34,147 nt of DNA from Sphaerochaetaceae bacterium. Its GTDB lineage: Bacteria > Spirochaetota > Spirochaetia > Sphaerochaetales > Sphaerochaetaceae. The notes beneath the pieces were generated by a model that saw nothing but the letters and a program-made list of their open reading frames with translations, searched no databases and was not told where the DNA came from. Shown here piece by piece: positions 8,201 through 15,733 of the stretch. A program made the translations under genes and the position numbers. Position 1 is the stretch's first letter; every line of letters begins with the position of its first letter. The DNA is taken from assembly GCA_028702575.1 (NCBI GenBank), contig JAQVOO010000005.1, positions 1 to 34,147 on the forward strand, in the 5' to 3' direction.

Positions 8201-9724
8201 TCACCAGCGAACTGGAAGAATTCCGGTTGCGATCCGTTCTTGAGTCAAGATGCTCCGAATAGCTTCAAAGGCAACACTAGAGTATTCAAATGCGGCAAAA
8301 CTATGAATATTTTCGGCTAAATAGATTAAGTCGTAGGGGTCGCGAAGGGCCACCACGATAGTTGGTAGGCCAGTGCCTGCCAGTGCATTACATAAAGCCA
8401 ACTGACCCCGGTGTAAATGGCCATTATAGGTGCCAATTACCAACGTTGTAGCATGTGAAGTTTCTTGCACCAACTCGATAATCTCTTCGTTTGAGGGATC
8501 CGTTGGGATGATGACTGCTCTTCCTCCAATATGAAAGGCCATCCATTCTGAAAACGTTTCAACTTCGGATTCACCAATACCACGACAACCATAAAAGAGG
8601 GGTGAAGAGCCTAAATCAGGGAAATCCTGAATGGGTTTATTACCAACACAAATGGCTCGTTCCATGATTGCTTTAGCAACAGCTCGATGTTTTTCTGAGC
8701 CTACAATCTCGATAGATTGATTTTGAGTGGTGCCCCTCTGCGATTTCATAGTAACAATACGCTCTACTGCTGCGGTATGTTCATCATAATTCAAATACCC
8801 ATTTTCAAGACTAGTTTGAATGGCCTGAACAATTTCACCAACCAAGTCATAGGAGTGACTGATAGTTACCATATCGACACCAGCATGCAAAGCTTCAATA
8901 GCGGCATGCGGGATGCCATAGTGGGTTTTAATAGCACCCATTTCAAGACAATCAGCGATAATAACCCCTTCAAATTGTAAGGAATTGCGTAGCAAATCGG
9001 TGGTAATAGTTCGAGACATGGTCGCAGGCACCGTTTGGACTTCAATTTCTGGATAGAGAATGTGGGCTGTCATAATTGCCGGAATGCCCGCTTCTACGGC
9101 TGCTCTAAAGGGGATAATCTCATTATTTAGTAACTCTTCCATCGTTTTGGAGATGGTGGGAAGGGCGATATGAGAATCTATTTCTGTTCCTCCGTGCCCA
9201 GGAAAATGTTTTCCCACACTGACAACGCTAGCATCCTTGAGGCCGTTGACCATTGCAGTGCCAAAACTGGCCACCACGTCAGGATTGTCTGAATAGGAAC
9301 GCACCCCACTAATTGGATTTTGACGGTTGTTGTTAATATCTAAAGTTGGTGCGAGAGTCGCATGGATGCCTAAGGCACATAGTTCAGTACCTAAGATTCG
9401 ACCCACCGTATAGGCATTGCCTTGATCGGCTGTAGCGCCTATGGCCATAGGTGCAGGCAGATGAGTCGCATCCGCGCTCAAGGGGGTCGTCATGCCACCT
9501 TCTGCTTCCACCATAATGAAGGCCTCTTGGCCTGTTTCTTCCATGATAAGTTTGTTAATTGCGCTACAGAGCTCTTTAGTCTGGTGTTTATCGACAATAT
9601 TGCGCGGTAAGAGCACTACATTTACAATTTTATAGGTGCGGATTAACTCGATGAAAGCATCATCCAGCATTGGACCGTGAAGTCCAATTATAATACGCTG
9701 CCCAATCGCGAGCGAATTTTCCAT
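8201..9724 (-). CDS. glycoside hydrolase family 3 (beta-N-acetylhexosaminidase-like)
   Basis: 507 residues in the NagZ-like branch of GH3. The TIM barrel carries KHFPGHG (172-178), the acid/base Asp-Ser-His (183-185) and the nucleophile Asp258 in IIADCLEMGAI. A C-terminal alpha/beta domain of about 160 residues follows, as in longer Gram-positive-type enzymes rather than short E. coli NagZ. Such enzymes cleave beta-linked GlcNAc or related sugars from cell-wall fragments or glycans. The usual substrate-contact motif DQEGGR is replaced by EAEGGM (73-78), so the substrate may differ. No signal peptide is present. The start is the ATG at 9724, preceded by AAAGGAGC at good spacing; an in-frame ATG 18 bases upstream lies before that site. 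Confidence 0.88.
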   Translation of the reverse strand: MENSLAIGQRIIIGLHGPMLDDAFIELIRTYKIVNVVLLPRNIVDKHQTKELCSAINKLIMEETGQEAFIMVEAEGGMTTPLSADATHLPAPMAIGATADQGNAYTVGRILGTELCALGIHATLAPTLDINNNRQNPISGVRSYSDNPDVVASFGTAMVNGLKDASVVSVGKHFPGHGGTEIDSHIALPTISKTMEELLNNEIIPFRAAVEAGIPAIMTAHILYPEIEVQTVPATMSRTITTDLLRNSLQFEGVIIADCLEMGAIKTHYGIPHAAIEALHAGVDMVTISHSYDLVGEIVQAIQTSLENGYLNYDEHTAAVERIVTMKSQRGTTQNQSIEIVGSEKHRAVAKAIMERAICVGNKPIQDFPDLGSSPLFYGCRGIGESEVETFSEWMAFHIGGRAVIIPTDPSNEEIIELVQETSHATTLVIGTYNGHLHRGQLALCNALAGTGLPTIVVALRDPYDLIYLAENIHSFAAFEYSSVAFEAIRSILTQERIATGILPVRW

Positions 9725-9779
9725 CCATTTTGCTCCTTTCATACTCTACAAAAATAACGGTAACATTGGGCTAATTGCT

Positions 9780-9818
9780 TTGTCAATGTGTTGCATTCTA
9801 TTGTCATATTGATATACT
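9780..9818 (+). promoter_or_regulatory. arcC promoter in a divergent control region
   Basis: TTGCAT (9791-9796), a 16-base spacer and TATACT (9813-9818) would start transcription about 15 bases before the arcC ATG. TTGTCA occurs twice, at 9780-9785 and 9801-9806, exactly 21 bases apart, or two helical turns. On the minus strand TTGACA (9786-9781) offers a -35 box for the GH3 gene, though its -10 (TTACCG after 17 bases) is poor. Confidence 0.55.
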
Positions 9819-9839
9819 GAAAAACTAATGGAGAAAATC

Positions 9840-10787
9840 ATGGAAAAAAGTAAACTCATCGTCATAGCAATTGGAGGGAACTCTCTTATTGAAGATAGTA
9901 AAAACGTCACTGTTAAAGCTCAGTATGAAGCGGCTAGAAAGACAGCTGTCCATATTGTTCGTCTAGTGGAGGCTGGACATCGAGTCGTCATAGCTCATGG
10001 CAATGGCCCTCAAGTGGGATTTGTCCTCCTCAGAGCTGAGTATGCCAAATCGATCTTACACACCGTGCCACTTGATATGTGTGTGGCAGATACCCAAGGT
10101 GCTATTGGGTACCAGTTGCAGATGGCTTTACATAACGAGTTTGTTAAAGCGAAGCTAAACCAGCAGATCGCTACCGTGGTAACTCAAGTAGAGGTCGACC
10201 CGCGTGATCCCTCGTTTCAAAATCCAACTAAACCTATAGGCTCATTTATGACCGAAGAAGATGCTAGTCAACATCGGCTTCAAGATGGCTGGGATGTTGT
10301 TGAGGACTCCGGACGTGGATACCGGCGGGTGGTTCCTTCCCCAAAACCTCTTGCGATTGTCGAGCTCGAAACTGTGAAAACTTTAGTCTCCAACGATGTT
10401 CTTGTGATCGCCGCTGGTGGTGGTGGAATTCCAGTTAAAAAACTCCCCGATGGTAGCTACGAAGGGTTAGAGGCAGTCATAGATAAAGATTTAGCTGCAG
10501 CATTGATGGCCAAAGAACTTCGTGCTGATTTGTTTGTAATTTCGACTGCAGTTGAAAAAGTGTGTCTCAATTATGGCCAGCCAAATCAAAAAAGATTGGA
10601 TACTATCGACTTAGCTCAATGTCAACGTTATGTTGATGAGGGCCATTTTGCCCCAGGGAGTATGCTCCCCAAAATTCAGGCGATGATGGATTTTGTGAAA
10701 ACTACGGGAAATGTAGGCCTTATTACTAACCCTGAAAATATCTATGGAGCATTATATGAGGATAAAGGGACAAAAATAGTCCTTTAA
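9840..10787 (+). CDS. arcC: carbamate kinase
   Basis: 315 residues, the normal length for carbamate kinase. It transfers phosphate between carbamoyl phosphate and ADP to make ATP, usually as the last step of arginine, agmatine or purine-derived catabolism. Typical motifs are IAIGGNSL at the N-terminus, VIAHGNGPQVG, VVPSPKPLAIVE, AAGGGGIPV and VIDKDLAAALMA. The ATG at 9840 is preferred over the one at 9828 because GGAG lies six bases upstream of it. No arginine deiminase, ornithine carbamoyltransferase or antiporter gene lies next to it, so the pathway feeding it is not visible here. Its TAA directly abuts the stop of the convergent DUF4105 gene. Confidence 0.94.
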   Translation: MEKSKLIVIAIGGNSLIEDSKNVTVKAQYEAARKTAVHIVRLVEAGHRVVIAHGNGPQVGFVLLRAEYAKSILHTVPLDMCVADTQGAIGYQLQMALHNEFVKAKLNQQIATVVTQVEVDPRDPSFQNPTKPIGSFMTEEDASQHRLQDGWDVVEDSGRGYRRVVPSPKPLAIVELETVKTLVSNDVLVIAAGGGGIPVKKLPDGSYEGLEAVIDKDLAAALMAKELRADLFVISTAVEKVCLNYGQPNQKRLDTIDLAQCQRYVDEGHFAPGSMLPKIQAMMDFVKTTGNVGLITNPENIYGALYEDKGTKIVL

Positions 10788-12176
10788 TTAAAACTCGTCA
10801 CTATCGTCGATAATTCTTTTTCTCACAAACAACTTCTCAAAAGGGATGCTACTATTGCAGAGGTATAAGGGGAGCATTGTGAAGATTATTTGCCAATTTT
10901 GTTGAATAAGAAAGTCAACAAAGACCCCTTTGAAAAGAATGGATATCCCAGTGAGTACCAAAAAGAATGTATTGGCTTTTCTGAAGCGTCTCAGTGAACG
11001 CTGATTGCCAAAAGCTACTTTTAAGGACTGCAGTGCCATTACTAACAACCAAGGGGTCACAAAGAAAATATTTTCATTCCAATAGGTTACATCATGGCTA
11101 CTGATAGTCATCATGAAAAGTAAAAGAAGCGAGAGAGCACCAAGGACAAAGGTCCATGTGAAATTTAGGAGACCATACAAAAACAGACTTCCTCTTTGGA
11201 AAAATCGAATAGAACTATGAACTATAATTCGAAGTAGCACTAGAGAGACAAGACCGATTCCCAGTCCAAATAGAAAGGCTGGTAATGTCATTGATTGCCA
11301 CTGGTCTAAATTTGCAGGACGTCTGCCTGGTGGCTCGGTGTTGATTATTTCTCGCTTGGCAGCAAGGGGCACTAGCTTTCCATTGGCTTGTATATAGGAG
11401 AAATCGAGGAGTGCTTGTTCTAAGACGGCTGGAAGGAACATTGCCTCCCAAAGCGAAATGGGGTGGTCAATTTCACCACTTTGGAGAAAGTTTAAAGTCC
11501 AGTCGACAAAGGGGGAGGCATAGGTGTGACGCATCACTAGTTGGCGAAGCGTCTCCTCCATTGGAATTGATTGTGCCCATGCGGAAAATTGGCCACCAAC
11601 AGCCTTATCGAGGATATCACGGATACGGGTAGCACAATTTTCGCGATAATGGTGGTAGAGATAGGTACTGTTTTCGGGTTGGAGATTGAAGTTAAGGAAG
11701 TGAATGATATCTAATTTTGTCTTCTCAGGGAGATTGAGGGTGATAATAGAGATTTCACGATCTTCAGATTTTGCCAAATCGTATCGTGCTAACGCTGAAG
11801 TTGCCCACACCTCATAATTGAGACGCCCCAAGGCAAATGTCTGGTAAAAATTATCATCAAAGCTAAAAATACCATAATCGTACATGACGCTACGATCTTG
11901 GATTTTGTCGGTCACGACTAGGCCTGAATGGCCAAACCAGACATATAAAGGATCTCCCCGTCCCATAGTCGTTACTAATAACTCAAATTGTGAAGATGTT
12001 GAAGGCTCTAATTCTGGTTCTTTATTTGAAAAACTCCACTCTCTCAGTAAAGCTTGTGAACCAGCTGGATCTTCTAGCGGGGCTCCTCCTTTCACCGATA
12101 TTGCTCCCATCTGCGTCAGAGTGATAAAGAGGAGGAAAAGAGAGGAGAGAAGACGAATAGCTTTCTGTGGCAACAT
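10788..12176 (-). CDS. DUF4105 (Lnb N-terminal periplasmic domain) membrane protein
   Basis: About 462 residues. An N-terminal signal or anchor segment (LLSSLFLLFITL) leads to a periplasmic domain containing WFGHSGL (His83) and ENCATRIRDIL (Cys181). These match the conserved His and Cys of DUF4105/PF13387, a domain related to NlpC/P60-like cysteine hydrolases. About five membrane segments follow in the last 180 residues. The family is common in Bacteroidetes and spirochaetes and its reaction is unknown. The start at 12176 gives a clean signal sequence; an in-frame ATG at 12194 adds six polar residues and has no ribosome site. The gene is divergent from recO and convergent with arcC. Confidence 0.82.
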   Translation of the reverse strand: MLPQKAIRLLSSLFLLFITLTQMGAISVKGGAPLEDPAGSQALLREWSFSNKEPELEPSTSSQFELLVTTMGRGDPLYVWFGHSGLVVTDKIQDRSVMYDYGIFSFDDNFYQTFALGRLNYEVWATSALARYDLAKSEDREISIITLNLPEKTKLDIIHFLNFNLQPENSTYLYHHYRENCATRIRDILDKAVGGQFSAWAQSIPMEETLRQLVMRHTYASPFVDWTLNFLQSGEIDHPISLWEAMFLPAVLEQALLDFSYIQANGKLVPLAAKREIINTEPPGRRPANLDQWQSMTLPAFLFGLGIGLVSLVLLRIIVHSSIRFFQRGSLFLYGLLNFTWTFVLGALSLLLLFMMTISSHDVTYWNENIFFVTPWLLVMALQSLKVAFGNQRSLRRFRKANTFFLVLTGISILFKGVFVDFLIQQNWQIIFTMLPLYLCNSSIPFEKLFVRKRIIDDSDEF

Positions 12177-12182
12177 GCGCTC

Positions 12183-12191
12183 ATCATAGCA
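12183..12191 (-). promoter_or_regulatory. possible extended -10 element of the DUF4105 gene
   Basis: On the minus strand, TGC followed by TATGAT (12191-12183) fits an extended -10 box. Transcription would start at or next to the ATG at 12176, giving a leaderless message, which agrees with the lack of a Shine-Dalgarno. No -35 box is evident. Confidence 0.3.
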
Positions 12192-12262
12192 CATTTTTGC
12201 TGGTTTGGTTGACAGATTTTCAGCGAGGGGCTACTCTTGCAATATGCTTGAATTTTGGCTAA

Positions 12263-12291
12263 TTGACTGTATGTTATGTTGCGACTATAAG
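12263..12291 (+). promoter_or_regulatory. promoter of recO
   Basis: TTGACT (12263-12268), a 17-base spacer and TATAAG (12286-12291) form one of the best sigma-70-type matches in the window. The predicted start point (about 12298) is only one to three bases before the recO ATG. Confidence 0.6.
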
Positions 12292-12299
12292 GTTTATTA

Positions 12300-13061
12300 A
12301 TGGAGAGGAATCTCACGTGTGAAGCCGTAATCCTTGCCAATAAAAGGTGGGGAGATTTACATCGTTTAGTCACATTACTTTCACCCACATTGGGGCTGTT
12401 TGAAGCCGTAGTCTACGGAGCACAAAAAGGGAAACTGGCTGGTGGCATTGAACCCTTTTCGATGGGGACGTTCTATGTTTACAACAATAGACCTAAAAAA
12501 GGATATACTCTCAAAGATGTCGACCCAATAATTATGCACGGGGGCATTAAGGGGGAACTAGCCAACTTCTATACTGCTAGCGCCTTGAGTGAAATTGCCA
12601 TGCGGATGCACGGGGGCGATTTTAGTGAGCTGTATACTTTATTGCGTAGTTGTTTGCTCGTGCTAGATAGTGCTACAATAGACCCACGACGCTTACTTAT
12701 TCTCTATATTTGGCGTTGTGTGCGCATCATGGGGCTTGAACCCGACTTAACGAGTTGTCCTATGTGTGCCCGTTTATATGGAGAAAAAGAGATTCTTTCT
12801 TTTAATGCAGCACTAAATTCGCTTTGCTGTAAACAATGTGCAGATGTGAACACTGAAGATTATGCTTGGGCCCTCGGGCCTGGTGCAAGAAGGTATCTAG
12901 AGTTCACGCAAGAATTGCCTGAAGCAGAAGCTGTCTTGGTTCCGTTAAGTGAAATTGCAACCATGCGTCTAGTACGCTATATGGTGCGTTACATGACCGC
13001 AATTTTAGGATGGCCACTACGAAGCCTCGAAGGTGGAGTACTGCTGGAGACTTGGATATGA
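12300..13061 (+). CDS. recO: DNA repair protein RecO
   Basis: 253 residues. RecO anneals single strands and, with RecR, loads RecA onto SSB-coated DNA in the RecF pathway. The N-terminal OB-fold begins CEAVILANKRWGDLHRLVTLLSP, the usual RecO opening, and a helical domain with a zinc motif follows: CPMC (153-156) and CKQC (177-180). The start matches family N-termini; AAGG seven bases upstream is a modest ribosome site that overlaps the predicted promoter. recJ follows after 21 bases, so two genes of the same repair pathway are co-transcribed. Confidence 0.92.
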   Translation: MERNLTCEAVILANKRWGDLHRLVTLLSPTLGLFEAVVYGAQKGKLAGGIEPFSMGTFYVYNNRPKKGYTLKDVDPIIMHGGIKGELANFYTASALSEIAMRMHGGDFSELYTLLRSCLLVLDSATIDPRRLLILYIWRCVRIMGLEPDLTSCPMCARLYGEKEILSFNAALNSLCCKQCADVNTEDYAWALGPGARRYLEFTQELPEAEAVLVPLSEIATMRLVRYMVRYMTAILGWPLRSLEGGVLLETWI

Positions 13062-13082
13062 TTATAATTAAAAGGTTGATAT

Positions 13083-15275
13083 ATGAAGGAATGGAAAAAG
13101 GAACCAGTCTCAGTCGAGTTGGTCCGAAAACTCAACGAAACGTACAATGTAGATTACATTACAGCGTCATTATTGATTCGGCGAGGAGCAACCGAACCAG
13201 AAACGGTTAAGTTTTTTCTCGAAACAGATGTTTCATATTTGCACAATCCCTTTCTCTTTGATGAAATGGAGAATTTTGTGGAACGGGTTTTACAGGCTCG
13301 CCAAGAGGGTGAGAAAGTCTGTGTTTTTGGCGACCGCGATGTGGACGGAATTACCAGTACCGTCCTTTTAGTACAAGAGTTGCGTGCCATGGGGATCGAC
13401 ACTACGTGGCGACTTCCCCAAGGAGATGAACCCTATGGGCTGACCCGCTTAGGCCTCGAAGAGGCTGCTGCTCAACATGTTACCCTCATTATTACCGTCG
13501 ATTGTGGTATCTCTAATATTGAGGAAGTTGCCTACGCCCATCAATTGGGCTTGAGTGTCTTGGTAACTGACCACCACTTGAGTGGCGATGCTATTCCAGC
13601 AGCTGAAGCTGTTATAAATCCGAAGATAGAAGGGTGTGGCTATCCTTTTTCTCACCTTGCTGGGTGTGGAGTTGTAGCTAAATGTATTTGGGCACTCAGA
13701 TTTGCCCAAACCGATTTTTTCCGTGAAGAATGTGTTTTAGTGCATGCCTATCCTGGCAATACTACCCCTGGCAATGAGACCATCATCATGGAGGCGGTTC
13801 GCCTCAAAAACCTTATAGTTGAGGACCGTATAATAGAGGAAGTGGTTCCGGGCCTTGTTCAGTTGCATCAAAGCCGCATGATTAAGTTCTTGGATTGTGG
13901 GTTGCCACTGCTAGCTTTAGATGTCGAAGTTGAAACAAAATTGTTTCGACGGGCATTTGGGACAAAAGCAGAGATTCATCTTGGTGAATTGCGCACCCAG
14001 TTTGAACAAATACTCCCTCAAGTTAAAGGGAAAACACTTTTTAGTCTTATGCGGAAGAGCCGTTCAATCCGTTATTCACAGACTGCCAGCGAACTCGATC
14101 TTCTAATTTCGTTATTCCAGGCATATGTGTTACGTAAAGAACCATCTCTCTCTTTTGAATACGAAAACATCTTAGATTTAGTTGCTCTGGGAACTATTGG
14201 GGATCTAATGCCAATGCTGGATGAAAATAGAATTCTTGTTCGTACTGGCATGAAGAAGATAACTCAGGGAAACCGTCAGGAATTATTGCCCCTCCTTAGT
14301 ATGCAGAACTTGGTTGGTAAAAAGTTGTCTACCTCTGATGTCGGCTGGCAAATTACCCCGATTATTAACGCTTCAGGACGACTGGGGCGGCCTGAAGTGG
14401 CTGCTAACATGTTGTTAGCTGAAAATTTACAAATCTGTGAAGAGTATGCTAGCGAGTTAGTAGGACTAAACCGCGAGCGTCAGCGTCAAGGTGACGTTGC
14501 TTGGTCCCGTTTGTTGCATAAAGCTCAATCGAGTCATACCAGTTTTGATGGAAAATTTTTAATGGTCGAAGATAATGAAGTGCATCGGGGGTTGACCGGA
14601 ATTATGGCATCACGGCTACTGCGCCAGTTTAAAACACCCTCTCTTGTTGTGGCCCATGTGGGTGAACAGCGCGTAACAGGTTCAATGCGAAGTCCTAAAT
14701 ATTTCGATGTACGTGAATTTCTTCACTCCTTTACCGATCTCTTTATCGATTTTGGTGGGCACCGCTGTGCCGGTGGTTTTAGCATGGATGAAGTGCATCT
14801 ACCTGAATTGCGCAAGCGCATTACTACCATGATCGATGAATTCAAATTACATGAAGATCTGAAAGATGAGATTGTTACGATTGATGCTGAATTACCTGCG
14901 AACTATCTTACCCCTGAAATAATAACCCTGGTAGAATCTTTTGAACCTTTTGGAGAAGGAAATCCTCCGCTCCAATTTTTGATTCAAGGGGCCAAGGTGG
15001 AAGAAATACAATTTCTGAACCGTAGTAAAGGTTCTGATATCGCTCATGTGAAGTTACAGTTACATTATGGCCAATACCGCTGGCCAGCACTCTATTGGAA
15101 TGCTTCTGATGAGGTGGGTACTACCTTTAATACCAACGATAGTGTTGACGTTGTTTTTAGAATGGGACGGAACTATTTTAGAAATAATGAGACGTTACAG
15201 CTCACGGTGATCTCCTTGAAAAAGCATAAAACGCCGATCGAACAAATTATTAAGGGGGTAGGTCAGGTACCTTGA
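13083..15275 (+). CDS. recJ: single-stranded-DNA-specific exonuclease RecJ, with insertion
   Basis: 730 residues, well above the roughly 570 of E. coli RecJ. This 5'-to-3' exonuclease resects DNA ends for repair. DHH-family motifs are intact: GDRDVDG (83-89), VDCG (139-142), TDHH (162-165), LGTIGDLMP (369-377), SGRLGRPE and GGHRCAGG. A segment of about 150 residues (roughly 209-361) interrupts the core between AGCGVVAKCIWAL and ILDLVALGTIGDL. Within it, the pattern TIIMEAVRLKN...EVVPG and later LFRRAFG...LPQVKGKTLFSL is reminiscent of a DnaQ-type exonuclease fold without the first catalytic acids. AAAGG seven bases before the ATG sets the start. Its stop lies inside a TTGACA (15272-15277) that may be a -35 box for rpsU. 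Confidence 0.93.
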   Translation: MKEWKKEPVSVELVRKLNETYNVDYITASLLIRRGATEPETVKFFLETDVSYLHNPFLFDEMENFVERVLQARQEGEKVCVFGDRDVDGITSTVLLVQELRAMGIDTTWRLPQGDEPYGLTRLGLEEAAAQHVTLIITVDCGISNIEEVAYAHQLGLSVLVTDHHLSGDAIPAAEAVINPKIEGCGYPFSHLAGCGVVAKCIWALRFAQTDFFREECVLVHAYPGNTTPGNETIIMEAVRLKNLIVEDRIIEEVVPGLVQLHQSRMIKFLDCGLPLLALDVEVETKLFRRAFGTKAEIHLGELRTQFEQILPQVKGKTLFSLMRKSRSIRYSQTASELDLLISLFQAYVLRKEPSLSFEYENILDLVALGTIGDLMPMLDENRILVRTGMKKITQGNRQELLPLLSMQNLVGKKLSTSDVGWQITPIINASGRLGRPEVAANMLLAENLQICEEYASELVGLNRERQRQGDVAWSRLLHKAQSSHTSFDGKFLMVEDNEVHRGLTGIMASRLLRQFKTPSLVVAHVGEQRVTGSMRSPKYFDVREFLHSFTDLFIDFGGHRCAGGFSMDEVHLPELRKRITTMIDEFKLHEDLKDEIVTIDAELPANYLTPEIITLVESFEPFGEGNPPLQFLIQGAKVEEIQFLNRSKGSDIAHVKLQLHYGQYRWPALYWNASDEVGTTFNTNDSVDVVFRMGRNYFRNNETLQLTVISLKKHKTPIEQIIKGVGQVP

Positions 15276-15326
15276 CAAAATATCCCATATTTAGGAAAAT
15301 ATGCTTACATTAGTTCCAATGACTGG

Positions 15327-15345
15327 AAAGGAGGTGATTACTATA
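15327..15345 (+). promoter_or_regulatory. strong ribosome site selecting an ATA start for rpsU
   Basis: AAAGGAGGTGAT (15327-15338) is almost a full complement of the 16S anti-Shine-Dalgarno. GGAGG ends eight bases before ATA at 15343-15345, the best spacing in the area. In-frame ATG (15319, also 15301) lies upstream of the site and GTG (15334) lies inside it, so none of these can be served by it. Confidence 0.7.
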
Positions 15346-15552
15346 GCTTACGTAAGAGTTGACGATAATGAACCACTCGAGAAATCGATCAAGAAGTTTA
15401 AACGGATGGTCGAGAAAGAGGGTATCATTCGGGAGTGGAAAAAGCGCGAATATTTCGAGAAGCCCTCTACTATTGAAAATCGCAAAAAGAAGGCATTAGA
15501 GCGCAAGCAAATGAAGAAAGTTCGTAAGATGCACTCCATGAAGAGCTATTAA
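15343..15552 (+). CDS. rpsU: ribosomal protein bS21, probable ATA start
   Basis: 69 residues from the ATA codon. The sequence after the start, [20 protein letters not shown], matches the usual bS21 N-terminus [11 protein letters not shown], and the Lys/Arg-rich C-terminus ([20 protein letters not shown]) is typical. The protein belongs to the 30S platform near the anti-Shine-Dalgarno end of 16S rRNA and helps initiation. Starting at the upstream ATG codons would add 8 or 14 unusual residues and leave the strong ribosome site inside the gene. An ATA start would make translation sensitive to initiation factor IF3. A terminator follows, so the gene ends its transcript; it may be transcribed with recJ or alone. 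Confidence 0.92.
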   Translation: MAYVRVDDNEPLEKSIKKFKRMVEKEGIIREWKKREYFEKPSTIENRKKKALERKQMKKVRKMHSMKSY

Positions 15553-15577
15553 TCATCTCGTACATGTGACGTCGTCG

Positions 15578-15604
15578 CCGTCGGTTGTACACCGACGGTT
15601 TTTT
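15578..15604 (+). terminator. rho-independent terminator of rpsU
   Basis: CCGTCGGT (15578-15585) pairs with ACCGACGG (15591-15598) around a five-base loop, followed by six T residues. It lies 26 bases after the rpsU stop. Confidence 0.92.
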
Positions 15605-15632
15605 ATTATTCTTTTGGAAGGGGGTTCCTTAC

Positions 15633-15731
15633 ATGAACAGTACATGGCAAGCAATAAAAAGTTTTGGTCCTGTTCACAGTAGTATGCTTAAGAAAAAGCA
15701 GACCATCTTATATAATTATAAAGGAACCTAA
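15633..15731 (+). CDS. small upstream ORF before metY (32 aa), uncertain
   Basis: An ATG with a GGAAGGGGG element eight bases upstream opens a 32-codon frame (MNSTWQAIKSFGPVHSSMLK...) that ends two bases before the metY ATG, so a ribosome finishing here could re-initiate on metY. It has two internal or initial Met codons, one Trp and no Cys, so it is not an obvious methionine attenuation peptide. A separate promoter for metY seems to lie inside it. No homologue is recognised, and it may be chance. Confidence 0.3.
   Translation: MNSTWQAIKSFGPVHSSMLKKKQTILYNYKGT
15634..15676 (+). repeat. inverted repeat in the metY leader
   Basis: TGAACAG (15634-15640) and CTGTTCA (15670-15676) are perfect complements separated by 29 bases. 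They could form a long-loop hairpin in a transcript starting upstream, or be operator half-sites. No SAM or SAH riboswitch pattern was found here. Confidence 0.35.
15688..15716 (+). promoter_or_regulatory. candidate promoter of metY
   Basis: TTAAGA (15688-15693), a 17-base spacer and a perfect TATAAT (15711-15716). The start point would be near 15722, leaving AAGGA and about ten bases before the metY ATG. Confidence 0.5.
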
Positions 15732-15733
15732 TC

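Noticed and set aside
15605-15733. SAM (S-box) or SAH riboswitch before metY
   Set aside because: The conserved core sequences of these riboswitches were not found.
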